Assembly (NCBI GenBank): GCA_963580455.1
Contig: OY756968.1
Location: 9,833,544-9,897,543 of the forward strand
Source of the DNA: Euonymus europaeus
Taxonomy: Eukaryota; Streptophyta; Magnoliopsida; Celastrales; Celastraceae
Direction of reading: 5' to 3'
Length of the DNA: 64,000 nucleotides
A program made the translations under genes and the position numbers. Positions within the stretch are counted from its first letter, which is position 1; each line of letters starts with the position of its first letter. Under the pieces are notes generated by a model that was not told the origin of the DNA, ran no database searches, and worked only from the letters and a program-made list of their open reading frames with translations. This document shows positions 12,554 to 25,611 of the stretch, one piece after another.

Positions 12554-14535
12554 TGTCACGCCCCGTTTCCGGAGACGCGACTGGGTGCTTTCTCCGCACC
12601 CTTCCTAGGTCACTAGTGTGAACATCCGGGATCAACCGGAAATCCGGCGGCACCTCCCCGTATATCGGAGAGTGCCCACCTGCATCAGAAACGTAGCAAC
12701 AACAACATCACACTAGCAACCTAGCAAACATAGGCCTCGGGCCTCAACCACATGCAATCCTGACCCTAGGCCTCAGGCCATCCACTACCAGCATGCACAA
12801 ACTGATGGCATCACATATAAATCCACACACAAAATTTTATATCATCAAATATAACCATAATTCAACATCCACATCCACATGCAAGCACAACCGTGCCAAA
12901 TGGTTATATTCTCTCAACATAGATATACTACATACACCCACATGCATAAAGTATATCTCTAGCACCCCATCCTATCCTGGGCCATCCATGTCACGTCCCG
13001 CTCACCGATCCGCACCACCGGTACCCATACCAGTATCTCTTGTGGAAGGAAGAAAGTAGAGTGAGCTAGAAGCTCAGTAGGGTAAAGAAGTAAACATTGA
13101 TATAGGCAGAACCAAAAGGAAGTAATGCATCAATATGTACCTACCACATGAACGTATACTCAACAAATTCACATCAACATTTATCCGGATAAACCCTTTC
13201 GGAGCACAAAAACCACAATATCATTGCAACTCAATGTAATATTGCACGGGAGCAAGCTCACCACAACCAACCACTCCTAGGATCATCCGGTTGCGTGAAC
13301 CCATCACGCCCGCACCCCACAAGGCAAAGTCACTCTCGACCCTACCTCTAGTGCGTTACCCCACATGGGGTTCACATGACTTGGTGATAACAACCTTCAC
13401 CTTGCCATCCTCCCATGTGGCTTTCAAGTAACCTAAAGGTTCCCGAGTCCATACCCGAGTCCCCCATGCATCTCTAATGCATCATGACATGTCATGCCGA
13501 ATAGATAAGTATATATGAATATCCTATATATCTTACATAACTACCATGATGCATGAACGGAAAATCACAACGTGTCCTTAAATGACGGAACACAAAATCG
13601 GGTCATGCAACATTCAACATCAAACAATAATCCACACAAGGCTCGTTTCCCCTTAGAAGCAATTAAGGCGGAAACACAAACAACGGCAACCAATGAAGAA
13701 TCGAAACGCTATTTAGGCAACAATAACGAATGTTAGATAGAAAGGTTGGAAATCTCCTACCTCGTGTCAAGCAAATTACCAAAAAATTCCCAAATTCCGT
13801 TCCTAGGGTTCCGGTTTGCCCAAACCTACAATGTGGCAAAACCGAACCCTCACATGCATCAATATATCAACCACAACTCATATAATTAATCCAAAAATTC
13901 CATATTATCATATCAATCACAATTTAATCAACAAAATTATAAACACTTACTTTCTCTCTCTAGAAATTCCTTTAAAAATCTTCAATCTCAACCCAAGCTC
14001 AAATCAACTCCAAATCATGAACCAATCTGCATAAACATCCAAAATCAACCTATAATCAACATATCTAAAGCATAAAGTCTAATTCTTAAAGAATCAAACG
14101 AATCTAGCAAAAACCTAGAATTCCAAAAACTATGGAAAACTTACCAAATCTCCAAACCCAAGCTTGAATCTTCCTTGTTTGGCTTCAAGGATCATCAATC
14201 CACAATCTCCAAGTCAATCTCTTGCCAAAATCACCTTATCTCTCTTCTTCTCTCTCTCTTTCTCTCTCTAGACGGGCTTCTCCAAGATGAGTTATGCCCA
14301 AAAATGTCTACTCTGGTCTTTAGAATCTGATTTCCCGATAGTCGTCCGGACGCCTTAAGTGGCCGTCCGGACGCTTACCTCTTTCTCCATTCTCTGCCTA
14401 CTTCGTAGGCTTAACCGTCCGGACGCCTCGGTAGGGTGTCCGGACGGTCTACTGTTCACAGCACCAAAATTTCTCCCAAATAATTTCTCTGCCTCAGTTC
14501 CAGCACAAACCGTCCGGACGGATATATTATGAAGG
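12554..14535 (-). mobile_element. Family L LTR copy 2, inside gypsy 1, one end lost
   Basis: Begins tgtcacgccccg at 12554, within the RNase H coding region. It follows the L-family layout: ccactagtgtgaacatccgg, aggcctcaggccatccactaccagcatgcac, ggttcgtttccccttagaagcaattaaggcgg (in part) and the ctctctctagacgggcttc tract. It is clearly diverged from copies 1 and 3. In place of the ctaggcgc block it has cgtccggacg palindromes (14340-14520). The expected ggtttcaca terminus is missing; homology fades near 14535. The deletion that removed it also removed gag-RT of gypsy 1. Orientation is opposite to copy 1. Confidence 0.8.
14340..14525. repeat. cgtccggacg palindrome cluster
   Basis: At least five copies of the 10-bp palindrome cgtccggacg or one-base variants occur in about 180 bp (near 14343, 14365, 14417, 14439, 14510). 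The same motif occurs at about 48018 and 48042 in the unrelated gypsy 2 LTR. Confidence 0.8.
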
Positions 14536-14575
14536 CGCAAATGAAGGCGCGACAACTTTGAAGGCGCGACAGCTT
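14526..14575. other. Deletion junction with short filler repeats
   Basis: Between the end of recognisable L-LTR sequence and the start of the gypsy 1 5' LTR fragment lie three copies of gaaggcgc. Two of them are part of a near-perfect 18-bp direct repeat (gaaggcgcgacaactttg / gaaggcgcgacagctttg). Such templated filler is typical of end-joining repair. Confidence 0.6.
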
Positions 14576-15075
14576 TGAGCTTCTCCTCGCCGTATCTCGA
14601 TGATGCCTCCTCTATTCCGTACAAAAATGACACCAGTTAGCGGCTGTCGTCATATTCTTCACGTCGACACCAAGAATGCCGAAAACTGTCGCCTCCTTCG
14701 CCAAGGCGGTTATCGTCGCCGCCCTCTCTCTCTCTCTTGAGAGTATTAGTTTTAGGGTTACCTCGGTAGTCATGCCCATTTTATATTGTTTTATTTATGT
14801 ACTAGTTTGACCCTTTTACCCTCAGCCCTCTACTCTTTCCTTTACCGACCTCACTTTACACACCATGTTGTAATTTAATCTTTTCTTCTACCAATTTACA
14901 TTTAATTTAATTTAATTTCTTTTTCTTCTTTTTTTTTTCTAAATTCTAAAGAGTCTATCTCAACTCCAATCTTGTCGACCCTTAACAACCCATTACTACA
15001 CAATTTAATATTAAATTACCACCTAATATTAGCTCATTGTAACATGTGAGTTACCTATAAGTCCGGGGTATTACA
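14576..15075 (-). repeat. 5' LTR of gypsy 1, truncated
   Basis: The sequence from gagcttctcctcgccgtatctc to gtccggggtattaca matches 10480-10968 nearly throughout, including ctctcttgagagtattagttttagggtta and the ttttcttctt tract. About 310 bp of the LTR (its inner part in the minus orientation) is missing. Confidence 0.87.
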
Positions 15076-15345
15076 TTGTCCGTTTGGGAATGAAAGTTGG
15101 TCTTTTGGCAACGAAACAATATAAGGTGTCTATTCTCATAAAATTTGACATAAAAGAATAATAAAGCGTACACCAAGAAACTTTGATGGTTTAGAATTGT
15201 GCAAATATCTCGATGGAGGTGCTTTTAATGGTTTTGTCCAATTGAAAATGAAAGTTGTTCTTTTAACAACGAAATAATCTACGAAAAGAATACTAAAAAA
15301 TTTGTAAGCAAAGAAATAATAAAAAGTGCACACATATCAAGTTTC
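15076..15345 (+). repeat. Satellite segment between two TE insertions
   Basis: About 1.7 monomers continue the array in the same orientation. The left edge is the ttgtc duplication of gypsy 1 and the right edge is the gtttc duplication of the next solo LTR. Confidence 0.93.
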
Positions 15346-17840
15346 TGTTGGACCATAGGTCCTACATTTGTGTTTTGATGCAAAAATACATATTGGACTA
15401 TTTGATTGTGCTTAACTTTGGATGAATTTGGATAAATCAAGAAATGAATTATATCTACTGATTTAAGCTTCATTATATATCTTTGGAATCATTATTGATC
15501 ATGTTTGATATAAATTGGATGAATTTGGACTGACTTATTTTTCGATGCTAAAATCTGTCACAACATCACACTGCGCACACGTTGGTTGAAAAGTCATAAC
15601 TTATTGATATGAGCTCTGATTGACTTGATTCTTGTTCTGAAAATTATTTAAGACACTCTGGAATTTTTCATTGTCAAATAGTGTCAGGTCAATTTTAAGT
15701 TTATCAGGTTCAATTTGTCAGTTGAAATTAATTCACTAGTGTAGTTGTGAAACTAGCCTAGTTGAGATTTTCATGATCAAATTGAATGACCAAACGACCT
15801 CAATTATAAGTGAAATTTTGTATGAACATTCTTATATAGATGAATTGATTTATCATGTGCTTACTTGAATTTTATTGAGCTTATATAATATTGGTTAACC
15901 CAAGTGCAAGCATTGAAGCTCTTTGAGCTTACAAGCAAAATTGGAGTGTTCTATCACTCATTTCTTTGTAGGTAAAAATCATACACTTATTTGGGACATT
16001 AATTGAGGATGTGAAATGGTCATGGAGTATTGAGGTTTCAGTGTTTAGGCACTTACAACCCGAAATCCCCTAGGAAACCCTATTTGGGAGCAATTGAGAC
16101 TATGTGAGCTACATTGAAGGATTTATTTAGGAAATAGTCTAAGACATATTTATTGAGAAATTTGACCAAATTTGGAGTGAAGAAGACTTAAATTGGTGCA
16201 ACCCATTCTTATCCAAAATAGCCTAAATTCCTCAAATTGACCTTCCATGGGTTAGACTAAGTTGAATTAATGTTGGATGATTTATTTGGAGTAGGGGCTC
16301 GGTCATAACCCTTCTAGAAAGCCTTAGGAGCCTTTGGAGGGAGTTTGAGAAGCCTTGGATTCATTTGAAATCAAATGAAAAAGATTGGAGCCAAAACACT
16401 TGGAGGAAAATTGTCCACATCACCATGTACTATTATGTTCTTGTTTTCAAGTATTTTGGGGGGAATTTCGTGTGAGACTTGCAGGGGTTGTTTGGTTGAG
16501 TGTTGAAGCCTTTGTAAGCATGAAGAAGAGTTTAACAAGAAGCACAAAAGATCCAAACAAACCTTGGAGCCAAGATTTGAAATTTGAATCAAAGGTTGAC
16601 CAAAAGTCAATAACGGCTAGCCTTTCAATGGTGTTGATTGATTTCGTTTTTGAAGATGAAGGGCAGAGATTATAAATTGATTGAGGGCTGAGATTGAAGA
16701 TTAACAAGATCCAATGGCCAAGATTAAATGGAGACAAATGAAGAGGAAAATCATGCTTCATTCCACACTTGGAAAACATATGTGCAAAAATTACCAAGAG
16801 AGCTTTTGTTCTTGATTCTACAATTTTTGAGTGATCTTCTCTTGATCTTTTGATCATCATTTGCTGAGATTATTTTCATCATCTTCCCTTCATCAACCTC
16901 AAGCTAAGACACACTTTCAAGCCAAAATCATTAAGGTATTTCTTTGAGTGTTCTTGAGCTACTTTCCACAAAGCTTCTCCTAAACTTATTTTCATCTTTG
17001 TGAGACTTTGTGTGAACCTTTGGTTGAGTGCAAGCCACGATTTTGAGCCAAATTTATATCCTACCAGTGAGCTATACATTGAGAGATTAAATGTTCCTCA
17101 TCAAAATAGCTTAGAGCTAATCTTGAGAGAACCAAAAACCAAATCACTTGTAAAAGTCCCTTTTGATGGCATTACCTTTGAGAGGTGTGTGAAAGTTTAA
17201 GGTTAGCTTCAAACCTTGGTGGTGTACAAGTTTGGGGTGTGCTTGAAAACCCTAAGTTTGTGGTGAACTTTCAAAACCATTTATATCCTTTAGTGGATTT
17301 GGAAATTCTAAGCTTGAGGGGTTAGGTAGTGGATGTAGGTGTGAGCACCGAACCACTATATATCCTTGTGCACTCTATTTTTGATTTCCTTTCTTGTTTG
17401 GTGCTATTAGTGATTTGTGTGCCTTAGAAATTGATATTAGGGTGTTGCTTGCTGCCATTGCTTGTTGGGATATTGCTTGTGTTTGAACAACTTGTGATTA
17501 GTGGATTCTAGGTATACTTTTGATAGTTAATTTTCTGGAATAGCAATCTGTCCGTGCACTGTTCATATAGCTAGACTTTGAATTTTGATCTGAATTTTTG
17601 ATATAGTATTCATTAAGGTATTGTGATATTGCATACCAAATTTCATTGCATTTGGACTTGAATTGCTAGGTCAAATAATATCTACTTGGTTGGGTGGCAG
17701 ATTTGTACTATAAACACTGTTTTGATCATTTGTACGTTTTTAGATTGTGGTTTTTGTATTTGGAGTTTATACTTAGTTTTTAGAGACACAATTCACCCCC
17801 CCCCCCCCCCCCCCCCTCTTGTGTTAGCCTAGTGATTTCA
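15346..17840 (+). mobile_element. 2.5-kb solo LTR (copia-type end)
   Basis: Starts TGTTGGACC and ends ctcttgtgttagcctagtgatttCA, flanked by a perfect 5-bp duplication gtttc (15341-15345 and 17841-17845). The attcaccccc...ctcttgtgtt end is characteristic of copia LTRs just before the primer-binding site, so the LTR reads on the + strand. No gag or pol motif occurs within it. Frames at 16385-16675 and 16447-16860 overlap on opposite strands and show no family resemblance. The length is large for a copia LTR; an old insertion inside it cannot be excluded. Confidence 0.78.
17796..17816 (+). repeat. C21 homopolymer
   Basis: Twenty-one consecutive C residues near the 3' end of the 2.5-kb solo LTR. 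The length is likely to be variable or inaccurately assembled. Confidence 0.85.
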
Positions 17841-20800
17841 GTTTCATGGTTCGGAATCGCTCAACTCTCTCTATGAAAGAGCTTTTAACGGGTTTATTCA
17901 TTTGAGAATGAAAGTTGGCAATAAAACAATCTACGAAGTCTATACTCATAAAATTTCGCATAAAATAATAATAAAAGTGTACACCGACCAACTTTGATGG
18001 TTTGAAATTGCTCAACTCTCTCGATAGACGTTCGTTAAACGGTTTTGTCTAATTGAAAATGAAAGCTGTTCTTTTGACAAAGAAATAATATATGAAGCGA
18101 ATACTAGAAAATTCGGACATAAAACAACAATAAAAAGTGCACAACTATAAACTTTTATGGTTCAAAGTTGCTTAAGTCTCTCCATGGAGGAACTTTTAAT
18201 GGGTTTGTCTATTTGGGAACTAAAGTTGGTCTTTTGGAAATGAAACAATCTACGGAGTCTATACTTATAAAATTTGACATAAAATAACAATAAAAAGCGT
18301 ACACCGACCAACCTTGATGGTTAAGAATTGCCCAACATTCTCCATGGGGAGCTTTTAACGGTTTTGTTTGATTGAGAAAAAAGTTGGTCTTTTGAAAACG
18401 AAACAATCTACCAAGCATATATAATTAAATTTGGACATAAAGCAACAAAAGAAAGTGTACATTTATCAACTTTGATGCTTCGTAATTTCTCAACTCTCTC
18501 CATGGAGGGGCTTTTAACGATTTTATCCATTTGAGATAGAAAGTTGGTCTTTTGGCATTGAATCAATCTACAAAGCCTATACTCATAAATTTGACATACA
18601 AGAACAATAAAGTGTAGAGAAACCAACTTTGATGGTTTGAAATTGCTCAACTCTCTTGATAGAGCTGCTTTTGACGGTTTTATCCAATTAAAAACAAAAG
18701 TTGTTCTTTCGATAAGGAAATAATCTATGAAGCGAATATTAGAAAAATTGGACATAAGGCAACAATAAAAAGTGCACACGTATCAACTTTGATAGTTCAG
18801 AATTACTCAACTCTTTCCACGGAGAAGCTTTTAACGATTTTGGTCCACTTGGGAATAAAAGTTGGTCTTTTAGAAACGAAGCAATCCACAAAGTCTATGC
18901 TCGTAAAATTTGACATAAAAGAATAGTAAATTCCACACCGACAAACATTGATGGTTTGAAATTGCTCAACTCTCTCGATAGAGGTGCTTTTATTGGTTTT
19001 GCCCAAGTGAGAACGAATGTTGTTCTTTTGATAATGAAATAATTTATGAAGTGAATACTAGAAAATTTAGGCAAAAAGCAATAGTAAAAAGTGTATGCCT
19101 ATCAACTTTGATGGTTCAGAGTTGCTCAACTCTCTCTAGGGAGGAACTTTTAACTGATTTGTTTAGTTGGAAACGAAAGTTTGTCTTTTGGCAACCAAAC
19201 AATCTATGGAGTCTATACTCAGAAAATTTGACATAAAATAACACTAAAAGTGTATATCGACCAACTTTAATAATTCTGAATTGCTCAACTCTCTCCATGG
19301 AGAAGCTTTTAACGATTTTTTCCATTTGAGATAGAAAGTTGGTCTTTTGGAAATGCAACAATTTAGGGAGCCTATACTCCAAAAATTTGACGTAAAATAA
19401 CAATAAAAAGTGTACACCGACAAACTTCAATGGTTTGAAATTGCTCAATTCTCTCGATACAAGAGCTTTTAATGGTTTTGTTCAGTTGAGATCGAAAGTT
19501 GGTATTTTTGGTAACAAAACAATCTACGAAGCGTATACCGGTAAATTTGGATATAAAGAAACAATAAAAATTGCACACCTATCAACTTTGATGGTTCAGA
19601 ATTACTGAATTCTCTCCATGGAGGAACTTTTAACAGTTTGGTCCATTTGGGAACGAAAGTTGGTCTTTTCGAAACGAAACAATCTACGAAGTCTATGCTC
19701 GTAAAATTTGACATAAAAGAATAGTAAAGTGCAGACTGACAAACTTTGATGGTTTGAAATTGGTCAACTCTCTCGATAGAGGTGCTTTTAATCGTTTTGC
19801 TAAAGTGAGAACGAAAGCTGTTTTATTAAAAATGAAATAATTTACAAATTGAATACTAGAAAATTTGGAGATAAAACAACAACCATGAGTGCACACCTAT
19901 CAACTTTGATGGTTCAAAATAACTCAACTCCCTCTGGAGAAGAGCTTTTAACAAATTTGTTCATTTGGAAACGAAAGTTGATCTTTTGGCAACCAAACAA
20001 TCTATGGAGTCTATACTCATAAAATTTGACATAAAATAACAATAAAAAGTGTATACCGACCAACTTTGATGATTGAGAATTGCTCAACTCTCTGGATGGA
20101 GAAGCTTTTAACGGTTTTGTCTATTTGAGATAAAATGTTGGTCTTTTGGCGTCGAAACAATCTACGAAGTCTATGCTCGTAAAATTTGACATAAAAGACC
20201 AATAAAGTGTACACAGACAAACTTTGATGGTTTGACATTGCTCAACTCAACTCTCTCGCTTTTAACGATTTTATCCATTTGAGATTGAAAGTTAGTATTT
20301 TTGACAACGAAACAATCTACGAAGTATATACTAGTAAAGTTGAAGATAAAGCAACAATATATAGTGCATACCTTTCAACGTTGATGGTTTGGAATTAGTC
20401 AATTTTCTTCATAGAGGAACTTTAAACGGTTTGGTCTATTTGGCAACAAAAGTTAATTTTTTGGCAACAAACTAATCTATAGAGTCTATACTCATAAAAT
20501 TTGAAGTAAAAGAACAATAAAGTGTACACCGACCAACTTTGATGGTTTGAAATTGCTCAACTCTCCCTATAGATGTGCTTTTAAAGTTTTCATCCAATTG
20601 AGAATGAAAAGTGATTTTTTAACAACAAAATAATCTACGAAGCAAATACTGGAAAATTAGGACATAAAGCAAAAATAAAAAAAGCACACCTATCAAATTT
20701 GATGGTTCAGAATTGCATCACTCTCTCCATGGATGAGCTTTTTACTGTTTTGTCCATTTGGAAACGAAAGATGGTCTTTCGGCAACGAAACAACATACGA

Positions 20801-21061
20801 AATCTATACTCGTAGAATTTGACATAAAATAACAATAAAAATGTACACCAACCAACTTTGATGGTTTTAAATTGTTGAACTGTCTCGATAGATGAGCTTT
20901 TAACTGTTTGTCGAATTGAGAACGAAAGTTGGTCTTTCGGAAACAAAACAATATACGAAACGTATACCAATAAATTTGGACATAAGGCAACAATAAAAAC
21001 TGCACATCTATCAACTTTGATAATACATAATTGCTCAACTCTCTCCATGGATGAGCTTTTA
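17841..21061 (+). repeat. Satellite array block
   Basis: About 20 monomers of the ~160-bp satellite, same orientation, with A/B alternation visible in gtgtacaccgacc versus gtgcacacctatc. A shortened monomer lies at 20244-20270 (ctcaactcaactctctcgctttt, with part of the start region lost). The right edge is the tttta duplication of LTR copy 3. Confidence 0.94.
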
Positions 21062-23095
21062 TGTGACGCCCCGATCCGGGCATGCCACGGGTGCCCTCCG
21101 GCATCGTCCTAGGCCACTAGTGTGATCATCCGGCGAACCGGAAATCCGGCGACATCTCCCCGTATAACGGAGAGTCCCCGCCTGCATCAGAAACACGCAA
21201 CAGAAAAATCATCAATCCATCACACTAGCAACCTAGCCAGGCCTTAGGCCTCAATCACATGCAATCCTGATCCTAGGGCCTCAGGCCATCCACTACCAGC
21301 ATGCACAAACTGATAGTATAAACACATCATCAAATTCATAATATCATATAACCATAAAATCAACTCAGCATACATCATGCATACACCCTCTGGTGCCAAA
21401 TGGTTATAAGTATATCATGAAGAATCATCAATACATTGTTTACAAAATACGTGCTTAAAGTATCTCTCTAGCACCCTCATCCTACCTAGGGCCATCCATG
21501 TCACATCCCGCTCTCACTGATCCACTCCACTGGTACCTATACCTGTACCAGTATCACCTGTGGGTGGAAAAGAAAGTAGAGAGTGAGCAAGAAGCTCAGT
21601 AGGGTTAAGAGTATAAAGAGTAATAAGGCCGTATCTGAAACAATAGGCTATGCAACAGTATGAAATCTACCACATGCACGTATACTCAACAATCACATAA
21701 AACATCAATCCGGGCAATCCCCTCATAAGCAAACATCATCGATACCATGGCTCGTTCCATGTCATATTGAATAGGAGCAAGCTCCCTAACATCAAACGCT
21801 CTTGGATTACCCGGTTGCGTGATCCCATCACGCCCGCACCATTCCAGGCAAGGTCCCTCATTAACCGTACCTCTAGTGCGTTATCCTACAAGGAGTTCAC
21901 ATGACTTGGTGGTAACTCTCATCACCTCGTCATCCCTCCAAGTAGCTTTCAAGAATCCTAAGGATCTCCCAGTCCATACTCGAAGTCCAATGCAATTCTA
22001 ATGTGTTTATGCCATGACATATATATATATATACATAACTACCATGATGCATGAACGGAATCAAATCGTGCCCATAGATGATGGAACACGCACATACAGT
22101 TCATGCAACATCGAGAATTACAATATTCTACATACAAGGTTCGTTTCCCCTTAGAAGCAATTAAGGCGGAAACACAAATAAAACGACCAATGAGGAATCG
22201 AAATGCTTTTTAAAAGATTTAGAACAACGATAGAAAGAATGGTTGGAAATCCCGTACCTCGCGTCGAGCAATTCACAAATCTCACAATTAGGGTTTTAAT
22301 CCCCGTTTCACCAACCTAACAATCCCACACAATGTCATACCCATTTAATTATCCAAACATCTCAATATAACATATTAATCATGTATTAATCAACTAAATT
22401 GAGAAAAACTTACTTTCTCTCTCTAGGGTTCCTCTAAAACCCTCAATCTCAACCTTATGGAACTCAACCTCAAAACAATAATCAAACCTACATATACAAC
22501 CACATATGACCCTAAATCAACATATCCAAACCATAGAAATCAACTCTAAACAAAACTAACAAGATCTACTCAAAACCCTAGAAATGGAAAAATGAAGAAA
22601 CTTACTTTCAAAGCTTGAATCTTCCTTGAATCCTTTCCCAATCTCCAAAACCAAGCTCCAATCTCTAAGAATCACTCCAAATACTCTTCTCTCTAGAATC
22701 GTCACTTTCTCTCTCTAGAACTGAACCCAAGCAAGAATCTCTCTAAAATGGCTCGTTGGACCCTTTTTGAAAACACGGACTGCGCCTAGGCGCTACCATG
22801 GGCGCCTAGGCGCCCTGGCCTAACAAAATTTCCCTCAGGCGCTGCTCTGGGCGTGCAGGGTTTTCACGCCCAGGCAAGGTGCGCCTACTCCACATCCCAT
22901 CTCCCACTAGACTGGGCGCTACGTCTAGGCGCCCCGAGGTGCGCCCAGTCCAGTACCTCCTCTTCTGGACTTCCTCCATTCTTGCATTCACTGGACTGGG
23001 TGCTGCGCCAAGGCGCCCCCAGGTGCGCCTAGTCCAGTTTTTCCCCCTTTGTTTAAACATAAAAATTGCACTAATTTTTGGGTCGGGGTTTCACA
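21062..23095 (-). mobile_element. Solo LTR, family L copy 3
   Basis: 2,034 bp from tgtgacgccccgatccgggc to gggtcggggtttcaca, flanked by a perfect duplication tttta (21057-21061 and 23096-23100). Removing it rejoins the satellite monomer. It is the reverse complement of copy 1 over its whole length: both share the gcatgccacgggtgcc end, the aggcctcaatcacatgcaatcctgatcc stretch, ggttcgtttccccttagaagc and the ctaggcgc block. The 22806-23060 and 22879-23118 frames come from the ctaggcgc repeats and are not genes. Confidence 0.88.
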
Positions 23096-25036
23096 TTTTA
23101 ATCATTTTGTCCATTTAGGAATGAAAGTTTGTCTTTTGGCATGGAAATAATCTATGAAGCCTATATTGATAAAATTTGACATAAAATAACAATAAAAGTT
23201 GTACACGGACCAACTTTGATAGTTCAAAAATGCTCAGTTCTTTGGATAGAGGAGTTTTTAACGGTTTTGTCCTATTTAGATGGAAACTTTGTCTTTCGAC
23301 AACGAAAGAATATACAAAGGGTATACTATCAAATTTGAACATAAAGTAACAATAAAAACTACACATCTACCAACTTTGATGGTTCGGAATTACTCAATTC
23401 TCTCCATGGAGGAACTTTTAACGATTTTGGCAATTTGGGAACGAAAGTTGGTCTTTTGGCAATGAAAGAATCTACGGATTCTATACTCACAAAATTTGAC
23501 AAAAAAAGAATAGTAAAAAGTGTACACCTATCAATTTTGATGGTTTCGAATTACTCAACTCTCTCCATGTATATGCTTTTAAAGGTTTTGTCCATTTGAG
23601 AACGTAAGTCAGTCTTTTGCCAACGAAACAATCTATGGAGCCTATACGCATAAAATTTGACATAGAATAACAATAAAAAAATGTAGAAATACCAACTTTG
23701 ATGTTTCAAAATACCTCAAGTCTCTCGATAAAGGAGCTTTTAAACCTCCTTTCCAATTAAGAATGAAAAATGGTCTTTTTCCACCCAAACAATATACAAA
23801 GTGTATACTAGTAAACTTGACCATAAAGCAATAATAAAATTTGTACACTTATCAACTTTGATGATTCTGAATTGCTCAACTCTCTCCAAGAAGGTGTTTT
23901 TAATGAATTTGTCCATTTGGGAACGAAAGTCGGTCTTTCGGCAACCAAACAATGTATGTAGTCTATACTCGTAAAATTTGACATAGAATAACAATAAAAA
24001 GTGTAGACCGACCAACTTTGATTGTTCGGAATTTCTCAAATCTCTCTCCATCATGGAGCTTCTAACGGTTTTGTTCATTTGCGATTAAAAGGTGATGTTT
24101 TTGCATCAAAATAATGGACAGAGTCTATACTCAGAAAATTTGACATAAAATAACAATAAAAAGTGTACACCGACCAAGTTCGATATATCGAAATTGCTCA
24201 ACTCTCTCGATAGAGGAGCTTTTAACTGTTTTGTCGAATTGAGAACGAAGGTTATTCATTTGACAATGAAATACTCCACGAAGTGAATACTAGAAAATTT
24301 AGACATAAAGAAACAATAAAAAGTGTACACCTATATACTTTGATGATTCGAAATAGCTCTCAACTCTCTCAATGGAGCAGCTTTTCACGGTTTTGTCTAT
24401 TTGAGAATGTAAGTCAGTCTTTACGCAATGAAACAATCTATGGAGCCTATACTCATAAAATTTGATATAAAAGAATAGTAAAAAGTATACATCTATCAAT
24501 TTTTGATTGTTTGGAATTACTCAACTGTCTCCATGGAGAAGGTTTTAACAGTTTTGTTCATTTGGGAAAGTAAGTCGGTCTTTCGGCAAGGAAACAATCT
24601 ACAAGCCTATAATCATAAAATTTGACATAGAATAATAATAAAAAGTGTACACCAACCAACCTTGATGGTTCAGAATTGCCCAACTTCTTCATAAAGGAGC
24701 TTTTAACGATTTTATCCAATTGAGAACGAAAGTTCATCCTTCGAAAACGAAACAATCTATGAAGTGTAGACTATTAAATTTGGACATAAAATAACAAAAG
24801 AAAGTAGTCACCTATCAACTTTGATGGTTTGTAATTTCTTAACTCTCTCCATGGGGGGACTTTCAATGGTTTTGCCCATTTGAGATAAAAAGTTGGTCTT
24901 TTGGAATCCAAACAATTTCCAAAGCCTATACTTGTAAAATTTGACATAAAATAACAATAAAAGTTGTACACTGACCAACTTCGACGGTTCAAAATTGCTC
25001 AACTCTCTCCATGGAGAAACTTTCAACAGTTTTGTC
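23096..25036 (+). repeat. Satellite array block
   Basis: About 12 monomers, same orientation, continuing the monomer split by LTR copy 3. It includes the variant monomer with ctcaagtctctcgataaaggagc and ccacccaaacaatatac (23711-23800). It ends near 25036, in the gttttgtc part of a monomer. Confidence 0.94.
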
Positions 25037-25611
25037 ACTTTGAATCGGATTTAAAATTTTGGCCTAAATGTTTTATTAATTTCTGAAGAAAAAAATTATG
25101 ATTTTTTTTGGACTGGGCTAAGAGAATGTAGGCGCGCATGGAGCCCACAGAACTCCAAACAATATGAAATTTTTTTTAAAATTCACGAAATTTAATTTAC
25201 TATTTTCTGTAATTTTCTAATTTTTTTTGGTTTGAAAATTTTTTAACTCAATTTTTATGACATTAACCACATGTTTGGTTTTGTGTAAAATATGATGAAC
25301 CTTAAAAGCAATAATAAAGAAGTTCTTTCTAGGAAAATGGTTCTTTAATTGCGCACCAAATTATTTGGAAGGCCCCCCTTTTTCTTGGGAACAACTTGAA
25401 TTGCTATTTCTGGTTCCTATACTTTACAAACTAAATATGTAGGTTTCTTGTCATTAAAATTGAAGGGTACATTAACATGACTAATTTTGAAATTGGGGTT
25501 ATTATATGCTTTTATAGCACATTATTTGCTCTCTTACACGTGAATACAAAATGACAATATTATTGTCATTCAAATGATGCCTAAAAGAATTTAATGTTGT
25601 TGATTGTAGCA
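25037..25611. other. Unassigned AT-rich sequence left of the zinc-cluster pseudogene
   Basis: No coding domain, LTR pair or terminal repeat was found. The DNA is AT-rich with T and A runs. Its end, ttgattgtag before aatggtgagg, looks like a 3' splice site, so part of this may be intron or 5' region of the broken gene that follows. It shows no similarity by eye to the copia 1 3' LTR. Confidence 0.5.

Larger units (their letters stand above)
10160..15075 (-). mobile_element. Ty3/gypsy chromovirus (gypsy 1), internally deleted
   Basis: The element runs from TGTAACACCCC (10160) to GGGGTATTACA (15075) with a perfect 5-bp duplication ttgtc (10155-10159 and 15076-15080) in the satellite. Coding order on the minus strand is RNase H, integrase, chromodomain, then the 3' LTR (10160-10968). 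The 5' LTR is present only as its first ~500 bp (14576-15075). The rest of that LTR, the primer site, gag, protease and most of reverse transcriptase are gone, replaced by an L-family LTR and short filler. The chromodomain places it in the chromoviruses; Tekay/Del-like is my guess from the LTR ends and integrase. Confidence 0.88.

Noticed and set aside
16385..16860. Overlapping frames of 96 and 137 codons
   Set aside because: On opposite strands inside a solo LTR bounded by its TSD, with no domain resemblance.
22806..23118. Arginine/proline-rich frames on both strands
   Set aside because: Produced by ctaggcgc repeats in LTR copy 3.
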